Positions 9,104 to 17,939 of a DNA stretch of 64,000 nt are shown here, one piece after another. The DNA lies in NCBI RefSeq assembly GCF_001907235.1, contig NZ_MQVS01000007.1:1-64000 (forward strand). Direction: 5' to 3'. Under the pieces are notes generated by a model. The model saw only the letters and a list, made by a program, of their open reading frames with translations. It had not been told where the DNA came from and searched no databases. The position numbers were made by a program, and so were the translations under genes. How positions within the stretch are numbered: the stretch's first letter is position 1; each line of letters starts with the position of its first letter. Source of the DNA: Buchananella hordeovulneris. Lineage in GTDB: Bacteria > Actinomycetota > Actinomycetes > Actinomycetales > Actinomycetaceae.

Positions 9104-9501
9104 AGTACTTCCTCGACCTGCTCGGGGCCCTGCTGATTTTGGGGGGCACCTGTTTGGTGCTGGTTGCCGCGTTGGGGCTGGTGCGGTTAAACGACTTGCT
9201 GTCCCGCATGCACGCGGCCACCAAGGCGCAGGTCAGCGGCCTGCTGTTGCTGTGCATCGGTTTGGCGCTGACGATGCGTAGCTCCGGGCTGCACTGGATG
9301 CTGTTGCTGGTGGTGTTGCTGACGGTGCTGACGGCGCCCGTGTCGGCCCATATGGTGGCCCGGGCCGGTTACCGCACGGGACGTATCCCTCGGCAGGACC
9401 TAAGCGTCGACGAACTGACCCACGATTTGATCAAAATATTGGAGGCCCAGCCGCCTAGCGCGCTTGGTAAGCTCGCGCCAGAAACCGAGGAGGACAAATG
9501 A
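9100..9501 (+). CDS. mrpG: Na+/H+ antiporter subunit MrpG
   Basis: This 133-residue protein has three hydrophobic helices and the MrpG signature around LGLVRLNDLLSRMHAATKAQ. It starts with GTG inside the mrpF stop, preceded by a strong GGAGGAGG. Together with A(B), C, D, E and F it completes the antiporter set. The end overlaps the following DUF4235 gene by ATGA, so the extra gene is part of the same operon. Confidence 0.93.
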   Translation: MKYFLDLLGALLILGGTCLVLVAALGLVRLNDLLSRMHAATKAQVSGLLLLCIGLALTMRSSGLHWMLLLVVLLTVLTAPVSAHMVARAGYRTGRIPRQDLSVDELTHDLIKILEAQPPSALGKLAPETEEDK

Positions 9502-9749
9502 ACATTGGGGCTAAGATTGCCAGCGGCTTGGCGGCGACGGCGGCCGGCATGGCAGCGAACTTCGTGTTGAAGAAGGGCTGGCGGGCAGTTACCGGTCATG
9601 AGGCACCCTTTGACGAGACGCAGGATGTTGACTTGGGCGAACTGCTGGTGTTTGCGGCCGTTTCTGGGGTGGTGCTGACGCTGTTCCAGCGCACGGCTTC
9701 GCGCCAGACCGCCAAGTGGCTGGGTGAGGTTCCCAAGCATTCGGCCTGA
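9498..9749 (+). CDS. DUF4235 small membrane protein
   Basis: The 83-residue product has two short hydrophobic stretches, about residues 8-25 and 50-66, and resembles the actinobacterial DUF4235 family (KKGWRAVTGHEAP, LLVFAAVSGVVLTL). Its function is not known. It overlaps mrpG by four bases and is followed by an intrinsic terminator, so it is the last gene of the Mrp operon. A role as a small accessory subunit is possible but unproven. Confidence 0.8.
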   Translation: MNIGAKIASGLAATAAGMAANFVLKKGWRAVTGHEAPFDETQDVDLGELLVFAAVSGVVLTLFQRTASRQTAKWLGEVPKHSA

Positions 9750-9761
9750 GTGTGGCCGCAC

Positions 9762-9787
9762 TGGCCGGGCGCGCGCCCGGCCATTTT
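9762..9787 (+). terminator. Intrinsic terminator of the Mrp operon
   Basis: A perfect 22-base palindrome (TGGCCGGGCGC and its complement, 9762-9783) is followed directly by TTTT. It separates the Mrp operon from the TPP riboswitch. Confidence 0.85.
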
Positions 9788-9830
9788 GCTGCGCGCGACC
9801 AGCTGCCGCCCGCCCGGTAGACTGGGCGGC

Positions 9831-9922
9831 ACGACAGGGGAGCACAGCCAACTGGCTGAGCTGAGAGTGCCACAGGGCAGACCCTCGAACCTGCTCCGGG
9901 TAATACCGGCGAAGGGAGTCGA
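9831..9922 (+). promoter_or_regulatory. TPP riboswitch (THI element)
   Basis: The segment has the conserved TPP aptamer landmarks in order: ACAGGGGAGC, CTGAGAG (pyrimidine-sensor arm), GACCCTCGAACCTG, CCGGGTAATACCGG and GCGAAGGGAG. It sits directly upstream of thiBPQ. No terminator lies between it and thiB. Instead CCTTC at 9936-9940 can pair with GAAGG at 9948-9952, which is the thiB ribosome binding site, and CCCTTC at 9935-9940 can alternatively pair with GAAGGG at 9911-9916 of the aptamer. This suggests control at translation initiation. Confidence 0.93.
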
Positions 9923-9958
9923 GTTCTCTAGCGCCCCTTCCGACTGTGAAGGAACAAA

Positions 9959-11020
9959 ATGCGTATTTCACGTTTATTGGCCAGCGCCTGTGCGGCGAGT
10001 CTGTTGGCGGCCTGCGCTGGCGGGCAGCCCGCGCCTACCGCGGGCGACGCTGCGGCTGGGGGCGCTGACAAGGAGGTGGTGGTCTTGACCCACAACTCCT
10101 TCGAGTTGCCCGCCGAGCTCATCACCAAGTTCGAGCAGTCCAGCGGCTACCGGCTGCAACTGGTGCCGAGTGGGGATGGCGGCGAGCTGGTTAACAAGCT
10201 GGCACTGACCAAGGATGCCCCGTTGGGGGACGCCGTCTACGGCGTGGACAACACTTTTGCTTCGCGTGCCCTGCAGGAGGGCGTGGTGGCACCCGTGGAG
10301 CTGGAGCTGCCCGCCGGGGTGGCCGACTACCAGGTGGCGGGCCGTTCGGAGCTGACCCCCATCGATATGGGGGACGTGTGCGTCAACGCCGACAAGGCTT
10401 GGTTTGACGCCCAGGGGTTGGCGGTGCCGCAGACCTTCGCCGACCTGACCAAGCCCGAGTACCGCGGCCTGCTGGTGGCCCTCAACCCGGCCACTTCCTC
10501 GCCGGGCTTGGCGTTCATGCTGGCCACCGTCGGCCACTTCGGGGAGGAGAAGTTCACCGACTTTTGGCGGCAGCTTGCCGACGGCGGCCTGCGGGTCTCC
10601 GACGGCTGGAGCGAGGCCTTCGGTGCGGACTTTTCCGCCGGTGAGGGCAAAGGTAAGTACCCGTTGATGGTGTCCTACGCCTCCAGCCCCTCCTATTTCG
10701 TGAATGACGACGCCACCGCCACCACCGTCGTCAACCTGCCCGACACCTGCTTCCGGCAGGTGGAGTACGCCGGGGTGCTGACCGGCGCCAAGGAACCGGA
10801 GGGTGCCAAGGCCTTCCTTGAGTTCCTGCTCAGTAAAGAGGTGCAGGAGGTCCTCCCGGACGTCATCTACATGTACCCGGTGCGCCAGGACGCTGTCCTA
10901 CCGGAGAAACTGGCCAAGTTTGGTCCGCTCTCGCCTCACCCGATAACGGTGGACCCGGAGCAGATCGACGCCCACCGGGCTGACTGGATCACCAAGTGGA
11001 GCGAGGCCGTGGCTAAGTGA
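9959..11020 (+). CDS. thiB: Thiamine ABC transporter substrate-binding lipoprotein
   Basis: The 353-residue product starts with a lipoprotein signal (lipobox LLAAC, Cys19) and continues as a family 1 solute-binding fold of the ThiB type (VVVLTHNSFELP, GVDNTFASRAL, SYASSPSYF). It should bind thiamine or its phosphates outside the membrane and deliver them to ThiP. The upstream TPP riboswitch and the downstream overlapping thiP and thiQ genes support the substrate assignment. The ATG has GAAGGA five bases upstream. The stop overlaps the thiP GTG start. Confidence 0.92.
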   Translation: MRISRLLASACAASLLAACAGGQPAPTAGDAAAGGADKEVVVLTHNSFELPAELITKFEQSSGYRLQLVPSGDGGELVNKLALTKDAPLGDAVYGVDNTFASRALQEGVVAPVELELPAGVADYQVAGRSELTPIDMGDVCVNADKAWFDAQGLAVPQTFADLTKPEYRGLLVALNPATSSPGLAFMLATVGHFGEEKFTDFWRQLADGGLRVSDGWSEAFGADFSAGEGKGKYPLMVSYASSPSYFVNDDATATTVVNLPDTCFRQVEYAGVLTGAKEPEGAKAFLEFLLSKEVQEVLPDVIYMYPVRQDAVLPEKLAKFGPLSPHPITVDPEQIDAHRADWITKWSEAVAK

Positions 11021-12669
11021 GGCCGGTGCGTGCGGTCTGGGAACGGAGGGCGTGGCGGGCAGCCTGGCTGCTGGCCGCCCTCCTGCCCCTGGCCGTGCTC
11101 ACGGTATTTTTCCTCTGGCCGGTGGCCGCCCTGGTGCAGCGCGGATTAACCACCGGCGGAGCCTTTGATCCGGCGGCCGTGTGGGAGGTACTCACCCGGG
11201 CGCGGGTGTGGCGGGTCGTGCAGCTGACCCTCACCCAGGCGGCGGTGGCCACTGCGGTGACCATCCTGTTGGGGATACCGGGCGCATTCGTTTTCTACCG
11301 GTTGCGGTTTGCCGGCCAGGCGGTGGCCCGCGGCCTGTTGGCGGTGCCGTTCGTGTTGCCAAGCGTCGTCGTCGGGGTGGCGTTCCGCCTCCTGTTCAAC
11401 GGGCCGCTGGCCGCCTGGGAGTTGGATGGCACCTTCGCGGCGGTGGTGGCAGCCATGGTGTTTTTCAACTATCCGCTGCTGGTGCGCACCGTCGGGGCGG
11501 CGTGGGTAGGCCTCGATCCGCGCCCCGCGCAGGCCGCTGCCGCGCTGGGGGCGAGCCCGAGCCGGGTCTTCCTTACTGTCACCCTGCCGAGTTTGATGCC
11601 TGCCATCGCGGCGGGGGCGGCCGTCGTTTTTCTGTTTTGTGCCACGGCTTTCGGGGTGGTGCTCATCCTGGGGGGTCGCGGGGCGGGCACGCTGGAGACC
11701 GAGATTTTCTATCAGGCCACCCAACTGTTCGACTTGCGGGCGGCGGCGGTGCTGTCGCTGCTGCAGTTAGTGGTGGTGGCCGCCGCCCTGTGGGTCAGCG
11801 CCCGCGCCCGGGCCCGGCGCGGCGGCCTGGCGGGCGGGGGCGGCCTGCGACGGCGCCCCACCTGGGGGGATTGGCCCGCGTTGACCGTGACCGCGCTGAC
11901 CATGGCGGGGCTCGCCGCGCCCTTGCTCCAGCTGGTGATCCGCTCCTGCCAGCGGCGCGGCCAGTGGACGTGGGCGAACTATCGCGAGCTGTGGAGCGGG
12001 CAGACGGGCCTGCGGGTCACCATCGGGGAGGCAATCAGCAACTCGGTGCGCTCCGCCGCCCTGGCGGCCACGCTGGCCGTCGCCCTGGGCGTGCTGGTGG
12101 CGTTGGTGCTGTCGCGACGACCTACGCGTCGCCCGGGGCGGGTGTTGCTTGCGAGCCTGGACGCCGCCTTCATGCTGCCGCTGGGAGTCTCGGCCGTCAC
12201 GGTCGGGTTTGGTTTCTTATTGGCCCTCAACCGCCCCCCATTTGACCTGCGCAGCTCCCAGATTCTGGTGCCGCTAGCGCAGGCTATCGTCGCTATCCCG
12301 CTCGTGGTCCGCACCCTGCTGCCCTCGCTGCGGGCCATTCCCGCCCGGCGTCTGCAGGCCGCGGCGGCCCTGGGTGCCGGGCCCGGCCGAGTGTTGTGGA
12401 CCATCGAGGGGCCCGTTTTGGCGCGGGCGCTGCCGCTGGCGACAGGTTTCGCGCTGGCGGTCTGCCTGGGCGAGTTCGGGGCCACAGCTTTTCTGGCCCG
12501 GCCGGACGCCCCCACCTTGCCGGTGATGATCTACCGGCTGCTTGGCAAGCCGACCGCCGCCAGCCAGGGGATGGTGGTGGCGGCCTCGGTCGTGTTGGCG
12601 CTGGTGACGGCGGCACTCATGCTGGTGGCGGAGCGAGCGCGACCGCGGGAGACGGAGGAAGCATGGTGA
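11017..12669 (+). CDS. thiP: Thiamine ABC transporter permease
   Basis: This 550-residue permease has two tandem binding-protein-dependent transport domains, each with an EAA-type loop that contacts the ATPase (QAAAALGASPSRVF in the first half, QAAAALGAGPGRVL in the second). About 12 hydrophobic helices are visible, which is normal for ThiP and related iron/thiamine transporters. The GTG start lies in the thiB stop, and the end overlaps thiQ. It forms the membrane channel of the importer. Confidence 0.92.
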   Translation: MRPVRAVWERRAWRAAWLLAALLPLAVLTVFFLWPVAALVQRGLTTGGAFDPAAVWEVLTRARVWRVVQLTLTQAAVATAVTILLGIPGAFVFYRLRFAGQAVARGLLAVPFVLPSVVVGVAFRLLFNGPLAAWELDGTFAAVVAAMVFFNYPLLVRTVGAAWVGLDPRPAQAAAALGASPSRVFLTVTLPSLMPAIAAGAAVVFLFCATAFGVVLILGGRGAGTLETEIFYQATQLFDLRAAAVLSLLQLVVVAAALWVSARARARRGGLAGGGGLRRRPTWGDWPALTVTALTMAGLAAPLLQLVIRSCQRRGQWTWANYRELWSGQTGLRVTIGEAISNSVRSAALAATLAVALGVLVALVLSRRPTRRPGRVLLASLDAAFMLPLGVSAVTVGFGFLLALNRPPFDLRSSQILVPLAQAIVAIPLVVRTLLPSLRAIPARRLQAAAALGAGPGRVLWTIEGPVLARALPLATGFALAVCLGEFGATAFLARPDAPTLPVMIYRLLGKPTAASQGMVVAASVVLALVTAALMLVAERARPRETEEAW

Positions 12670-13403
12670 GTGGTAAGGACGCTGCGCGCGGGCTGCAGGC
12701 GCTGGACGTGCAGGTCCGCTACGGGGAACTGCTGGCCGTGCAGGGGGTGGATTTGCGGGTCAACGGTCAGATCGTGGCCTTGTTGGGGCCGTCTGGGTCC
12801 GGCAAATCCACCTTGCTACGGGCGATTGCGGGCCTGGAGCCGTTGGCTGGGGGGCAGCTGCTGTGGGACGGGCAGTCCATTGCCGCCACCCCGGTGCACC
12901 GGCGTGGCTTTGCCCTCATGTTCCAGGACGGGCAGCTTTTCCCCCACCGCAACGTGGCGGGCAATGTCTCCTATCCGTTGGCCGGGAAGGGGCTGTCGCG
13001 GACCGCCAAGGCGGCGCGGGTGGCCGAATTGTTGGAGCTGGTGGGCTTGCCGGGCACGCAGCGGCGGGCGGTGACGACCCTGTCGGGCGGCCAGGCGCAG
13101 CGGGTGGCGCTGGCGCGTGCGTTGGCGGCCCAGCCGCGGCTGTTGCTGCTTGACGAGCCATTGGCCTCCCTCGACCTGGTGCTGCGGCGGCGGCTGGCGG
13201 GGCAGCTGCAGCGGCTGGTGCACGACGCGGGCATCGGGGCCGTCTATGTCACCCATGACCATGCCGAGGCGTTCGCGGTGGCGGACCAAGTTGGGGTGCT
13301 GCTCGCGGGCAAGTTGGTGCGCTTGGCCCCCCCGCAGGAGCTGCTGCAGCGGCCGGGCAGTCCAGAAGTGGCGCAGTTCTTGGCAGCTGGGCTACCGCAA
13401 TAG
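12663..13403 (+). CDS. thiQ: Thiamine ABC transporter ATP-binding protein
   Basis: This 246-residue ATPase has Walker A GPSGSGKST at about residues 42-50, the signature LSGGQAQR and Walker B LLLLDEP, followed by the switch His in YVTHDH. The ATG at 12663 overlaps the last bases of thiP. The same frame stays open further upstream inside thiP, but that part is a shadow. It energises thiamine uptake with ThiB and ThiP. The 80 bases after it show no clear terminator. Confidence 0.92.
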   Translation: MVSGKDAARGLQALDVQVRYGELLAVQGVDLRVNGQIVALLGPSGSGKSTLLRAIAGLEPLAGGQLLWDGQSIAATPVHRRGFALMFQDGQLFPHRNVAGNVSYPLAGKGLSRTAKAARVAELLELVGLPGTQRRAVTTLSGGQAQRVALARALAAQPRLLLLDEPLASLDLVLRRRLAGQLQRLVHDAGIGAVYVTHDHAEAFAVADQVGVLLAGKLVRLAPPQELLQRPGSPEVAQFLAAGLPQ

Positions 13404-13483
13404 CGAATTGGGGCGACCGTTTCGCCACGGCTAGCTAATTCGTTCGCTAAATTGGGAAGGGTGGCAACGAAAAGAGGACAGCA

Positions 13484-14254
13484 ATGACGCAAGTAAAACT
13501 GCCGCCGGCGGCTAAACGGTTCCACCTGTTAGTGGCGGGATCTTGCCCTTGGTGTCGGCGCGTAACTATCACGCGGCGACTGCTGGGCCTGGCGGACGCG
13601 GTGGGCATCACCTACGCGTCGGGCCGGGGCGAGCACGGATGGGAGTTTGCGCAAGGGCTGCCTGCGGCATTGGGCGAGGTGACGCTGCTGCGTGACCTCT
13701 ACGCGCGTGACCCCGAGTTCTCCGGGCGGGCCACTGTGCCGGCGGTGGCGGATCTGGCGACCGCGCGGCTCGTGCAGGTCGAGTCGGCGGGTATCTTGTG
13801 GTGGCTGATTCGCACGATGGAGGCGTTCCACGCACCGGGGGCACCGCTGTTGCTACCGCACGTGGCCTGCGGGGTGGCCGAGTTTTGGCACGGCACGGAC
13901 GAGAGCCTGACTAAGCCCTTCGGGCGGGCGATACACGCCACCGACCCCGCCGAGCGGCAGGCAGCGGCCGCGGAGTTAACACAGACTTTAATTCAGATGA
14001 ACGATAAGTTCGATGCGGTAATTGCGGAACTGGTGCGTTTTGGGGAAAATACGTTGGCCGATGTTGTGCTGTTCTCGGCATTAACGACTTATTTTGGTCT
14101 CGGTGACGAAAAGCTGCCGGTCGGCAGCCGGCCGCAGGATCTCTCACTGGATAATCTGCGCGCCTACGTGCACGGTTTGATGATGCAGCCTGACTGGTTG
14201 GTGCCCGAGGAGGAGGCGGCGTTGCCGGGGCTGCGGGTGCACGTCACTCGCTGA
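13484..14254 (+). CDS. Glutathionyl-hydroquinone reductase-like (ECM4/YqjG) protein
   Basis: The 256-residue product resembles the C-terminal-helix-domain glutathione transferases of the ECM4/YqjG group. It has a thioredoxin-like start with the CPWC motif (Cys21, Cys24), a STxPAV-like segment (GRATVPAVADL) and an all-helical C-terminal half (FGENTLADVVLFSALTTYF). Family members reduce glutathionyl-hydroquinones through the first Cys. Actinobacteria generally use mycothiol, so the true thiol partner here is uncertain. It is short compared with the usual size of about 320 residues because the N-terminal region is reduced. It is a single gene with GC and codon use like its neighbours, except for a less GC-rich stretch near 13975-14110. 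Confidence 0.75.
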   Translation: MTQVKLPPAAKRFHLLVAGSCPWCRRVTITRRLLGLADAVGITYASGRGEHGWEFAQGLPAALGEVTLLRDLYARDPEFSGRATVPAVADLATARLVQVESAGILWWLIRTMEAFHAPGAPLLLPHVACGVAEFWHGTDESLTKPFGRAIHATDPAERQAAAAELTQTLIQMNDKFDAVIAELVRFGENTLADVVLFSALTTYFGLGDEKLPVGSRPQDLSLDNLRAYVHGLMMQPDWLVPEEEAALPGLRVHVTR

Positions 14255-14351
14255 GACGGAGTCGAGCTGTGAACTATCGCACGGCGCCGGAAGTTGTTTA
14301 CCGATGAACTAAATAGTTAATCTGTGAACCTCGCTCGTTGAGAGGTTCCCC

Positions 14352-15251
14352 GTGCTCCAGACCACCAGCCCCCGCGTGGGCGCATCGCGCCTGTGGCAGG
14401 CCCTGCGCCGCGACCGCTGGGCCTGCGCCAGCGTCCTCATCATTGTCCTCCTGGCCGCCCTGGCGTTGCTGGCCCCCTTTACGGGACTGGACCCCCACAC
14501 CTACCACGCTGAGCTGCTCGACCCACGCGGGCTGCCCCTGGGCCCCGCCGGTGGCATGAGCCTCCAGCACCCGCTCGGGGTCGAACCAGGCACCGGCCGT
14601 GACCTGTTGGCCATCACCGTCTACGGGGCCCGCGCCTCCCTCGCCATCGGGATCGGCTCCACGCTAGTTGCCGTCGCCCTCGGGGCCCTCGTCGGCATCG
14701 CCGCCGGGTACTTCGGCGGCCTGACGGACACCGTCCTCAGCCGTCTGATCGACGTGCTGCTCGCCTTCCCGTCCCTCATCTTCATGATCGCCATCGCTGC
14801 CATCCTGCCTCCCGAAACCAACCGGCCCCTGGTGATGATCCTCATCCTCGGCCTGTTCGGCTGGGCCACCATCGCCCGCGTCGTGCGGGCATTGACCATC
14901 CGGGTACGCACCGCCACCTTCGTCCGTACCGCGGAAGCGATGGGGGCCTCCCGCCCGCGCGTCCTGGCCACCCAGGTGCTGCCCCAGCTGTCAGCCACCC
15001 TCATCGTGTTCGCCACCATGTCGGTGCCCGGCAAAATCGGGGCCGAGGCCGCCTTGTCGTTCCTCGGCGTTGGCCTGCGACCCCCCACCCCCTCCTGGGG
15101 GCGCTCCATCAAACAGGCCGTCGACTGGATCTCCACCGACCCGTGGTACCTCCTGGGCCCCGGTCTCGCCCTGGTGAGCCTCACGCTGGCCTTCAACCTG
15201 CTCGGCGACACCCTCCGTGACGCTCTCGACCCGACGGAGGTGGCCGCATGA
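14352..15251 (+). CDS. Peptide/nickel-type ABC permease (DppC-like)
   Basis: This 299-residue permease has an N-terminal hydrophobic helix near residues 28-46 and a DppC/OppC-type BPD domain with the EAA loop (RTAEAMGASRPRVLATQVLP). The start is GTG with GAGAGG upstream. It is the first gene of a five-domain importer encoded in four overlapping or closely spaced genes (C, B, A, fused D-F). The order, with the C-type permease before the B-type one, is less usual. The substrate could be peptides, nickel or another small solute and cannot be fixed from the sequence. Confidence 0.88.
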   Translation: MLQTTSPRVGASRLWQALRRDRWACASVLIIVLLAALALLAPFTGLDPHTYHAELLDPRGLPLGPAGGMSLQHPLGVEPGTGRDLLAITVYGARASLAIGIGSTLVAVALGALVGIAAGYFGGLTDTVLSRLIDVLLAFPSLIFMIAIAAILPPETNRPLVMILILGLFGWATIARVVRALTIRVRTATFVRTAEAMGASRPRVLATQVLPQLSATLIVFATMSVPGKIGAEAALSFLGVGLRPPTPSWGRSIKQAVDWISTDPWYLLGPGLALVSLTLAFNLLGDTLRDALDPTEVAA

Positions 15252-16249
15252 ACCCCGCTCGCTTGCTCACCAGCCTGCGTCCCCTTCTCGGTGCCCTCGC
15301 GGTACTGCTCATCGTCACCTTCGCGACCTTCGCCGTGTTCACCCTGTGGCCCGCCGACCCCGCCCTGCTCGCGTGTGGCCGCCCCTGCACCCCGCAGCGC
15401 CTGGCCACCGCCCGCACCTTCCTCGGCTACGACCAACCCTGGTACACCCAGGCCTGGCAGTACCTCGTCGGCATCTTCGCCGGACGCACGTTCGGAGAGG
15501 GAGCAGGCGCCATCCACTGCTCCGCCCCCTGCCTCGGGTATTCCGTGCGCCTCGGTGCCCCCGTCACCGACCTCGTCCTCGCGCGACTGCCCGCCACCTT
15601 CTCCCTGGCCCTCGGCGCCATGGTGCTGTGGCTCCTCATCGGTGTGGGGGTGGGCGTCCTCTCCGCCCGCCGCCGCGGCACCCTCCTCGACCGGGTGCTG
15701 CTGGGCGGCACCGTGCTTGGCGTCTCCACCCCCTCCTACCTGCTGGGGCTGCTGGCCCTGGCCATCCTCGGCTTCGGCCTCGGCGTCATTCCCGTGGCTG
15801 GCTACGTGCCCTTCAGCACCGACCCCGTCGGCTGGTTCCAGCATCTCATCACCCCGTGGGTAATACTGGCCCTCCTCAACGCCGCCATCTACGCCCGCCT
15901 CGTGCGCTCCACCGTGCTAGAACAGGACCGCACCGACCACGTGCGCACCGCCCGAGCGCTCGGCCTATCCGAGCGCACCATCCTCACCCACTTCACCCTG
16001 CCCGGAGTCGCGGTCCCCGTCATAACCCTGACCGCCCTCGACCTCGGGGCCCTCCTCGGCGGGGCCGTCATCACCGAAAAGGTCTTCTCCCTCAACGGCA
16101 TCGGTTCGCTGCTCATCGAAGCAGTCGACGTCACCGACCTGCCCATCATCGTCGCCCTGACCCTGTTGGCCGCCGCGTTCGTGCTGCTCGCCAACGCGCT
16201 GGCCGACACCCTGGCCCACGCCATCGACCCCCGCCGCCTGTACCGGTAG
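15248..16249 (+). CDS. Peptide/nickel-type ABC permease (DppB-like)
   Basis: The 333-residue product is a DppB/OppB-type permease with an N-terminal helix at about residues 12-34, an extracellular segment containing Cys residues, and the BPD core with the EAA loop (RTARALGLSERTILTHFTLPG). The ATG overlaps the stop of the preceding permease. It ends 19 bases before the binding protein gene. It pairs with the DppC-like protein to form the channel. Confidence 0.88.
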   Translation: MNPARLLTSLRPLLGALAVLLIVTFATFAVFTLWPADPALLACGRPCTPQRLATARTFLGYDQPWYTQAWQYLVGIFAGRTFGEGAGAIHCSAPCLGYSVRLGAPVTDLVLARLPATFSLALGAMVLWLLIGVGVGVLSARRRGTLLDRVLLGGTVLGVSTPSYLLGLLALAILGFGLGVIPVAGYVPFSTDPVGWFQHLITPWVILALLNAAIYARLVRSTVLEQDRTDHVRTARALGLSERTILTHFTLPGVAVPVITLTALDLGALLGGAVITEKVFSLNGIGSLLIEAVDVTDLPIIVALTLLAAAFVLLANALADTLAHAIDPRRLYR

Positions 16250-16268
16250 GCCCGCAGAAAGGATCCGC

Positions 16269-17939
16269 ATGAAACGCGCCCTCCGCCTCACCGCCGCCCT
16301 GAGCGGCCTCACCCTGCTACTGGCCAGCTGCGGCGGCGGCTCGTCGTCCGCCGCCGAGTCCACCGGTCCCGCCGCCACGCCCACCAGCGGCGGCACCCTG
16401 ACCATCCTGACCTCGTCCACCGAGCAGAACTACGATCCGGCCAAGAGCCAATCCCTGGCCATCACCTCCCTGGCGTTGGTACACCGCCGCCTCACCACCT
16501 GGGACATTCAACCCGGGGCCGCCCCCACCGTCGTCCCCGACCTAGCCACCGACACCGGCACGCCCAGCGACGACGGCAAAACCTGGACCTTCACCCTCAA
16601 AGACGGCCTCAAGTTCGCCGACGGCACCCCCATCACCAGCGCCGACATCAAGTACGGGCTCGAACGCAGCTTTGCCCCCGCCCTCTCCGGTGGGCTGACC
16701 TACCACAAGGCCCTCCTCGTCGGCGGCGACAACTACCCCGGCCCCTTCGAAGGCGCCCACTTGGACTCCATCCAGACCCCAGACGACAAGACCATCGTCT
16801 TCCAACTAAAGCAGCCGTTCGCCGACTTCCCGTGGATCGCCGCCACCCCCGCCTTCGCCCCCGTGCCCGCCGCTAGCGAAGACATTGAGAACTACTCCGT
16901 CAAGGCCGTGGCCTCCGGGCCCTACCAGATCAAGGAAGCCCAACCGGGCATCTCCCTGACACTGACCCGTAACCCGGCCTGGGACCCGGCCACCGACCCG
17001 GTGCGCACCGCCCTGCCCGACGAAATCGTCTTCCAGCTCGGGCAGGACCCCACCACCGCCGCCCAACGCATCCTCCAAGGCAGCGACCCGCACCTCTTTG
17101 GGGCCGCCCGCGTCCCCGCCTCCCAGCTCGCCCGTCTCGCCTCCGACCCCGGCGCGCAGGCCCTCGTGCACACCTCCGACCCCGGGCCCCTGCAGTACCT
17201 GGCCATCAACACCCAGACCGTGCCGGACGTGCGCGTACGCCAGGCCCTGAACTACGCCATCGACAAGAACGCCGTCGTGCTCGCCGCCGGTGGGGAACTC
17301 GGCGGCAGCCCCGCCACCACCTACATCACCCCGGGAATCCCCGGGCGGGTCGAATACAACCTCTACGCCACCAACCCGGCGGGCGACCCTGAAAAGGCCA
17401 AAGCCTTGCTGGCCGAAGCGGGCGTCAGCAACCTCACCCTGCGCTTCCTGGTGCGCAGCGACTCCGACTCCGTCGCCATTGCGGAGGCTGTCGCGCAGAG
17501 CCTGGCCCGCGTCGGCATCACCGTCCAGATCGACCCCGTGGAGACCGGCACGTTCACCGAGCGCACCACCCAGGGGGACGGCAGCAGCTACGACCTCACC
17601 TTGCAATCGTGGAACGCCGACTACCCCTCGCCCTACGCCAACCTCTACCCCCTGTACGAGTCCAGCCAGATAGGGGCGGGCGGGTACAACGTCTCCCGCT
17701 ACGCCAACCCGGCAGTCGACCAGGCCATCGCCGACGCTGTGGGCACCATCGACCCGGCAGCAGCCGGGGAAAAATGGGCCGCCATCGACCAACAGATCGC
17801 CGCTGATGCCCCCAGCGTGCCCCTCTTCTACGCCCGCAACTCCTTCGTGGCTGGCCCCGGGGTCGCCGGGGTTGTCGTCGAGCCCTTCCCCGCGTACCAG
17901 AACTACCTCGTCGTCGGCCTGAGCGGACAAACCCCGTGA
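16269..17939 (+). CDS. Extracellular solute-binding lipoprotein, family 5
   Basis: This 556-residue protein has a lipoprotein signal with lipobox LLASC (Cys21) and a Gly/Ser linker, then a family 5 binding fold (TFTLKDGLKFADGTPITSADIKYGLERS, GPYQIKE, VRQALNYAIDKNAV). It should capture the substrate, most likely oligopeptides, and hand it to the two permeases. The ATG has AGAAAGGATCC upstream. Its stop overlaps the GTG start of the ATPase gene. Confidence 0.88.
   Translation: MKRALRLTAALSGLTLLLASCGGGSSSAAESTGPAATPTSGGTLTILTSSTEQNYDPAKSQSLAITSLALVHRRLTTWDIQPGAAPTVVPDLATDTGTPSDDGKTWTFTLKDGLKFADGTPITSADIKYGLERSFAPALSGGLTYHKALLVGGDNYPGPFEGAHLDSIQTPDDKTIVFQLKQPFADFPWIAATPAFAPVPAASEDIENYSVKAVASGPYQIKEAQPGISLTLTRNPAWDPATDPVRTALPDEIVFQLGQDPTTAAQRILQGSDPHLFGAARVPASQLARLASDPGAQALVHTSDPGPLQYLAINTQTVPDVRVRQALNYAIDKNAVVLAAGGELGGSPATTYITPGIPGRVEYNLYATNPAGDPEKAKALLAEAGVSNLTLRFLVRSDSDSVAIAEAVAQSLARVGITVQIDPVETGTFTERTTQGDGSSYDLTLQSWNADYPSPYANLYPLYESSQIGAGGYNVSRYANPAVDQAIADAVGTIDPAAAGEKWAAIDQQIAADAPSVPLFYARNSFVAGPGVAGVVVEPFPAYQNYLVVGLSGQTP

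Noticed and set aside
14307-14318. AACTA-N2-TAGTT as an operator for the peptide importer
   Set aside because: The arms are only five bases long and AT-rich. There is no regulator gene nearby and no second copy, so chance is an adequate explanation.
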